This document shows positions 8,691 to 10,252 of a stretch of 10,252 nt of DNA, one piece after another (within the stretch, counting starts at the first letter, position 1; every line of letters starts with the position of its first letter). Position numbers and translations under genes: made by a program. This DNA comes from Larix sibirica (taxonomy: Eukaryota > Streptophyta > Pinopsida > Pinales > Pinaceae), in assembly GCA_004151065.3 (NCBI GenBank), contig NWUY0300030341.1, positions 9,866-20,117 on the forward strand, given 5' to 3'. A model generated the notes under the pieces. The model worked only from the letters and a program-made list of their open reading frames with translations. It did no database searches and had not been told where the DNA came from.

Positions 8691-8985
8691 ATCTCCAACA
8701 TAATTGGGAAATGGTTAGAGCACCTGATAGGACATAACCAAGATCTATATCTTTCCACCTTTTGCAAGAGACAGTTACGAGCCAAAACCAATCCAGCCTC
8801 TTCGTACTTTATCAGCCCCTACTCTGTTGTTGCTCTAGGTAGGTTTTAACACAATAGGGTCTATGCCTACAAGGCCTGACAGCTCAAAGAGGTTAATAAA
8901 ATAATCTGCTAATCTATCTAGTCTTGCACTAGGCCCCTTGTTAAATTGGGATAACATGCCCTCATAACATCAAAGTTGGAATATT
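8690..8985 (-). pseudogene. LINE endonuclease (APE-like) C-terminal remnant
   Basis: At the upstream edge, Asn-Phe-Asp-Val-Met resembles the GDFN-type endonuclease motif. One frame change later comes a segment around 8960-8850 (Gly-Pro-Ser-Ala-Arg-Leu...Leu-Val-Gly-Ile-Asp), then a Thr-Trp-Ser-Asn-Asn block typical of the family's end region. The final catalytic Ser-Asp-His motif is Ser-Asn-His here (8711-8719), so its aspartate is lost. The N-terminal two thirds of the endonuclease are absent, hence no nuclease activity is possible. Confidence 0.75.
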
Positions 8986-9140
8986 ATAACATGAAAGTAC
9001 AAGATGCTTATGTTGGTAAGTTGCCATATGCGTATTTTTTGTCCCTTCTACATGGCTACACAGAGGTCTGATGATGTCTTTGGTTTTTTTCTTTGCCAGT
9101 TGTTCTCTACTTCACAGTTTAAAATGTTTTAGTGCTCAGA

Positions 9141-9164
9141 ATTCATTGAGCTATGTGATTCTTT
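9141..9164. repeat. Short direct duplication, unit 1
   Basis: attcattgagctatgtgatt followed by cttt recurs 93 bases downstream with two changes. It looks like a small intronic duplication. Confidence 0.7.
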
Positions 9165-9233
9165 AGTTTTACGTTTCATTTTCACTAGCAGTTAGTCTTT
9201 ACTTGCATTTCGAGATAGTTTTTACTGCTTGGA

Positions 9234-9257
9234 GTTCAGTGAGCTATGTGATTCTTT
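9234..9257. repeat. Short direct duplication, unit 2
   Basis: gttcagtgagctatgtgatt followed by cttt, matching 9141-9164 at an offset of 93 bases. Confidence 0.7.
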
Positions 9258-9326
9258 GTGTTATTGTTTATACATTTTTTATCAAGTTTTTCTTTGAATG
9301 ATTTATGGTTGTGATTTTTTTTGCAG

Positions 9327-9407
9327 GTTGGTTTCCTATACCTGCGTTATGTTGCAGATCCGAAGACATTATGGGGTTGGTTTGAGCCTTATGTTAAAGA
9401 TGACGAG
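9327..9407 (+). CDS. PRP38B: PRP38B-like pre-mRNA splicing factor, exon 2 (27 codons)
   Basis: Continues the protein of exon 1 in phase 0. Its opening Val-Gly-Phe-Leu-Tyr-Leu-Arg-Tyr-Val-Ala-Asp-Pro-Lys-Thr-Leu-Trp follows the Arg-Cys that ends exon 1, as in plant relatives. It then gives Trp-Phe-Glu-Pro-Tyr-Val-Lys-Asp-Asp-Glu, a conserved part of the PRP38 domain. It is bounded by TTGCAG before and GTATTT after. The next conserved block (Phe...Pro-Gly-Ser-Asn-Gly) and the C-terminal part are not found in the following 845 bases, so a second long intron must lead out of the window unless the gene is broken. Confidence 0.93.
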
Positions 9408-10252
9408 GTATTTTCATTCTCTCGTTATTCTTTTAATTCATAATTCATAATAGACATTGCTTTTATCATAATGGTATGGTTTTGTGGATGGATGGGGAAT
9501 TTATGGTTATCAGCCTCCTGTTTTTTGGATAAAAAACTTTCTATGTATTTGTGAGAAAATGTATAATGTATGGGAAATCTCTGCCAAGAAAATGACACTG
9601 CCAACATGTTTGAACTACACTGCGGGTAGGTTAGATGTCACAAAACAAAAGGAAAACATTCAGAAATTCCAAGTTCAAGTTTCACTTACAAGGGCTTTGA
9701 CACCCTGAAGTTTCTAGGAACTGCACTAACATCTGCAATGGACAACTCTTGGCTTTCTGCTTGGGTAGCCTGTACTCGGTTTTGAGACCCAGAATGATCT
9801 GATGACCTGACCTTGGACACTCTTCCTCTTTTTAATTTCATGATCTGCCTCTATCTATCAATGTGGGTCGTGAAGCAGTTTCCAAGGCATTCTTCGTTGG
9901 AGTGGCTTCCTGTTGTTGAACACCTGCAGATGTTCTTTGGACTGTTTTCTTTCTTTTAAAGACCCCTATGTAATATGGGTGTTTGTTTTCAATTCTGATT
10001 CTTCTGTAGTCTGAGAAGGTGTGTTAAGGGCCACAGGGTCTCAGTTCTCTGGAGTTTTTTGGCTTATATGGTGAAGGTGACACTGGACTATAAGTTTATC
10101 TGTTGTTCCTCAGAAGTTGTTCTGCAGTATGGTGCAGCAGTTATGGCAGATCGATACAGAAGATCCAGTATGCTTCTGTCCTTGTGCAGATATGAGGGAG
10201 GAATAGTTTTGGAGACAGCAGTAATGGTTGTGGGTAGAGGGCGCAGCAATGA
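9408..10252. other. Intron 2 start and unassigned sequence to window end
   Basis: Begins with a donor-like GTATTT and AT-rich DNA. I searched for the next PRP38 blocks (a Val-Arg-Asp-Leu-Leu-Leu-like segment and the Leu-Phe-Pro-Arg-Ile-Pro-Val-Pro block) and did not see them. From about 9700 the composition becomes less AT-rich. A plus-strand frame is open from about 10026 to the window end with an internal ATG at 10068 (about 75 codons, no stop), but its product is not recognised. The plus-strand frame 9484-9708 and the minus-strand frame 9607-9425 have no recognisable domain. Confidence 0.5.

Larger units (their letters stand above)
5410..8985 (-). mobile_element. 5'-truncated, inactivated plant LINE (non-LTR retrotransposon)
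   Basis: Reading the minus strand from 8985 downward gives the domain order of the second open reading frame of plant L1-type LINEs. First comes the end of an AP-like endonuclease, then a linker, reverse transcriptase, a C-terminal domain with a zf-RVT-like zinc knuckle, and RNase H. The start of the endonuclease and the first LINE frame are missing, the usual outcome of incomplete target-primed reverse transcription. Stops and frame changes occur throughout, so no protein can be made. The element lies antisense to the host gene. The outer borders are approximate because neither a tail nor target-site duplications could be found. Confidence 0.9.
3847..9326 (+). other. Intron 1 of the PRP38B-like gene (5,480 bp)
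   Basis: Bounded by a strong donor (GTAAGT at 3847) and a strong acceptor (a T-rich run then TTGCAG ending at 9326). Removing it joins the family sequence SPYIRC to VGFLYLRYVADPKTLW without gap or frame change, which fixes both borders. It holds diverged internal repeats (about 4001-5155) and an antisense LINE fragment (about 5410-8985). Without the LINE it would be roughly 1.9 kb. Translation simply continued past the donor gives a short tail ending at 3906, which is not a real C-terminus. Confidence 0.92.
8986..9326. other. Intron 3' portion up to the acceptor
   Basis: AT-rich, T-rich intron DNA leading to the acceptor of exon 2. It contains a short direct duplication (see 9141-9164 and 9234-9257) and ends in a T-rich polypyrimidine tract. 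I see no gene in it. Confidence 0.6.

Noticed and set aside
5200-9010. Target-site duplications flanking the LINE.
   Set aside because: I compared the sequence near 8985-9010 with 5165-5410 and found only very short chance matches and no poly-A/poly-T tail, so no pair could be supported.
1-10252. CRISPR arrays, bacterial operons, defence systems, tRNA or rRNA genes.
   Set aside because: No regularly spaced repeats, no clover-leaf or rRNA signature and no bacterial ribosome-binding sites were seen. Spliced exons and plant retroelements identify this as plant nuclear DNA.

Overview
This is nuclear DNA of a seed plant. It shows short exons separated by a very long AT-rich intron, consensus GT..AG splice sites, and a degraded plant-type non-LTR retrotransposon (LINE) inside that intron. 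The long introns and heavy repeat load would suit a large repeat-rich genome such as a conifer's, but the sequence alone does not fix the species. There is no sign of bacterial gene organisation.

Layout. Positions 1-982 and 1889-2870 are the same sequence, identical by eye, offset by exactly 1888 bases. Copy 1 ends at the single undetermined base (n, 983), and the two copies flank an unrelated, GC-richer stretch (984-1888). This looks more like an assembly join or false duplication than a true tandem duplication. Positions 2871-3558 hold a possible end of an unrecognised plus-strand gene (candidate exons between 3015 and 3393) and the leader of the next gene.

The one confidently recognised host gene is a plus-strand PRP38B-type pre-mRNA splicing factor. 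Exon 1 (3559-3846, 96 codons, starting at the family's usual N-terminus) and exon 2 (9327-9407, 27 codons) join in frame across a 5,480-base intron. The rest of the protein (third exon onward) is not in the window.

The large intron contains two diverged copies of a ~550-base repeat (about 4001-5155), then an antisense, 5'-truncated LINE (about 5410-8985). The LINE carries the end of an AP-type endonuclease, a reverse transcriptase with its ADD active-site box intact, a zf-RVT-like zinc knuckle and a terminal RNase H domain. It is broken by stops, frameshifts and a probable internal deletion, so it is inactive. It has no evident link to splicing-factor function beyond enlarging the intron. The final 845 bases are intronic or unassigned. 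I see no new defence, mobile or regulatory system here. The points most worth a second look are the suspicious duplication, the LINE-bearing intron and the unassigned exons upstream of the PRP38B gene.
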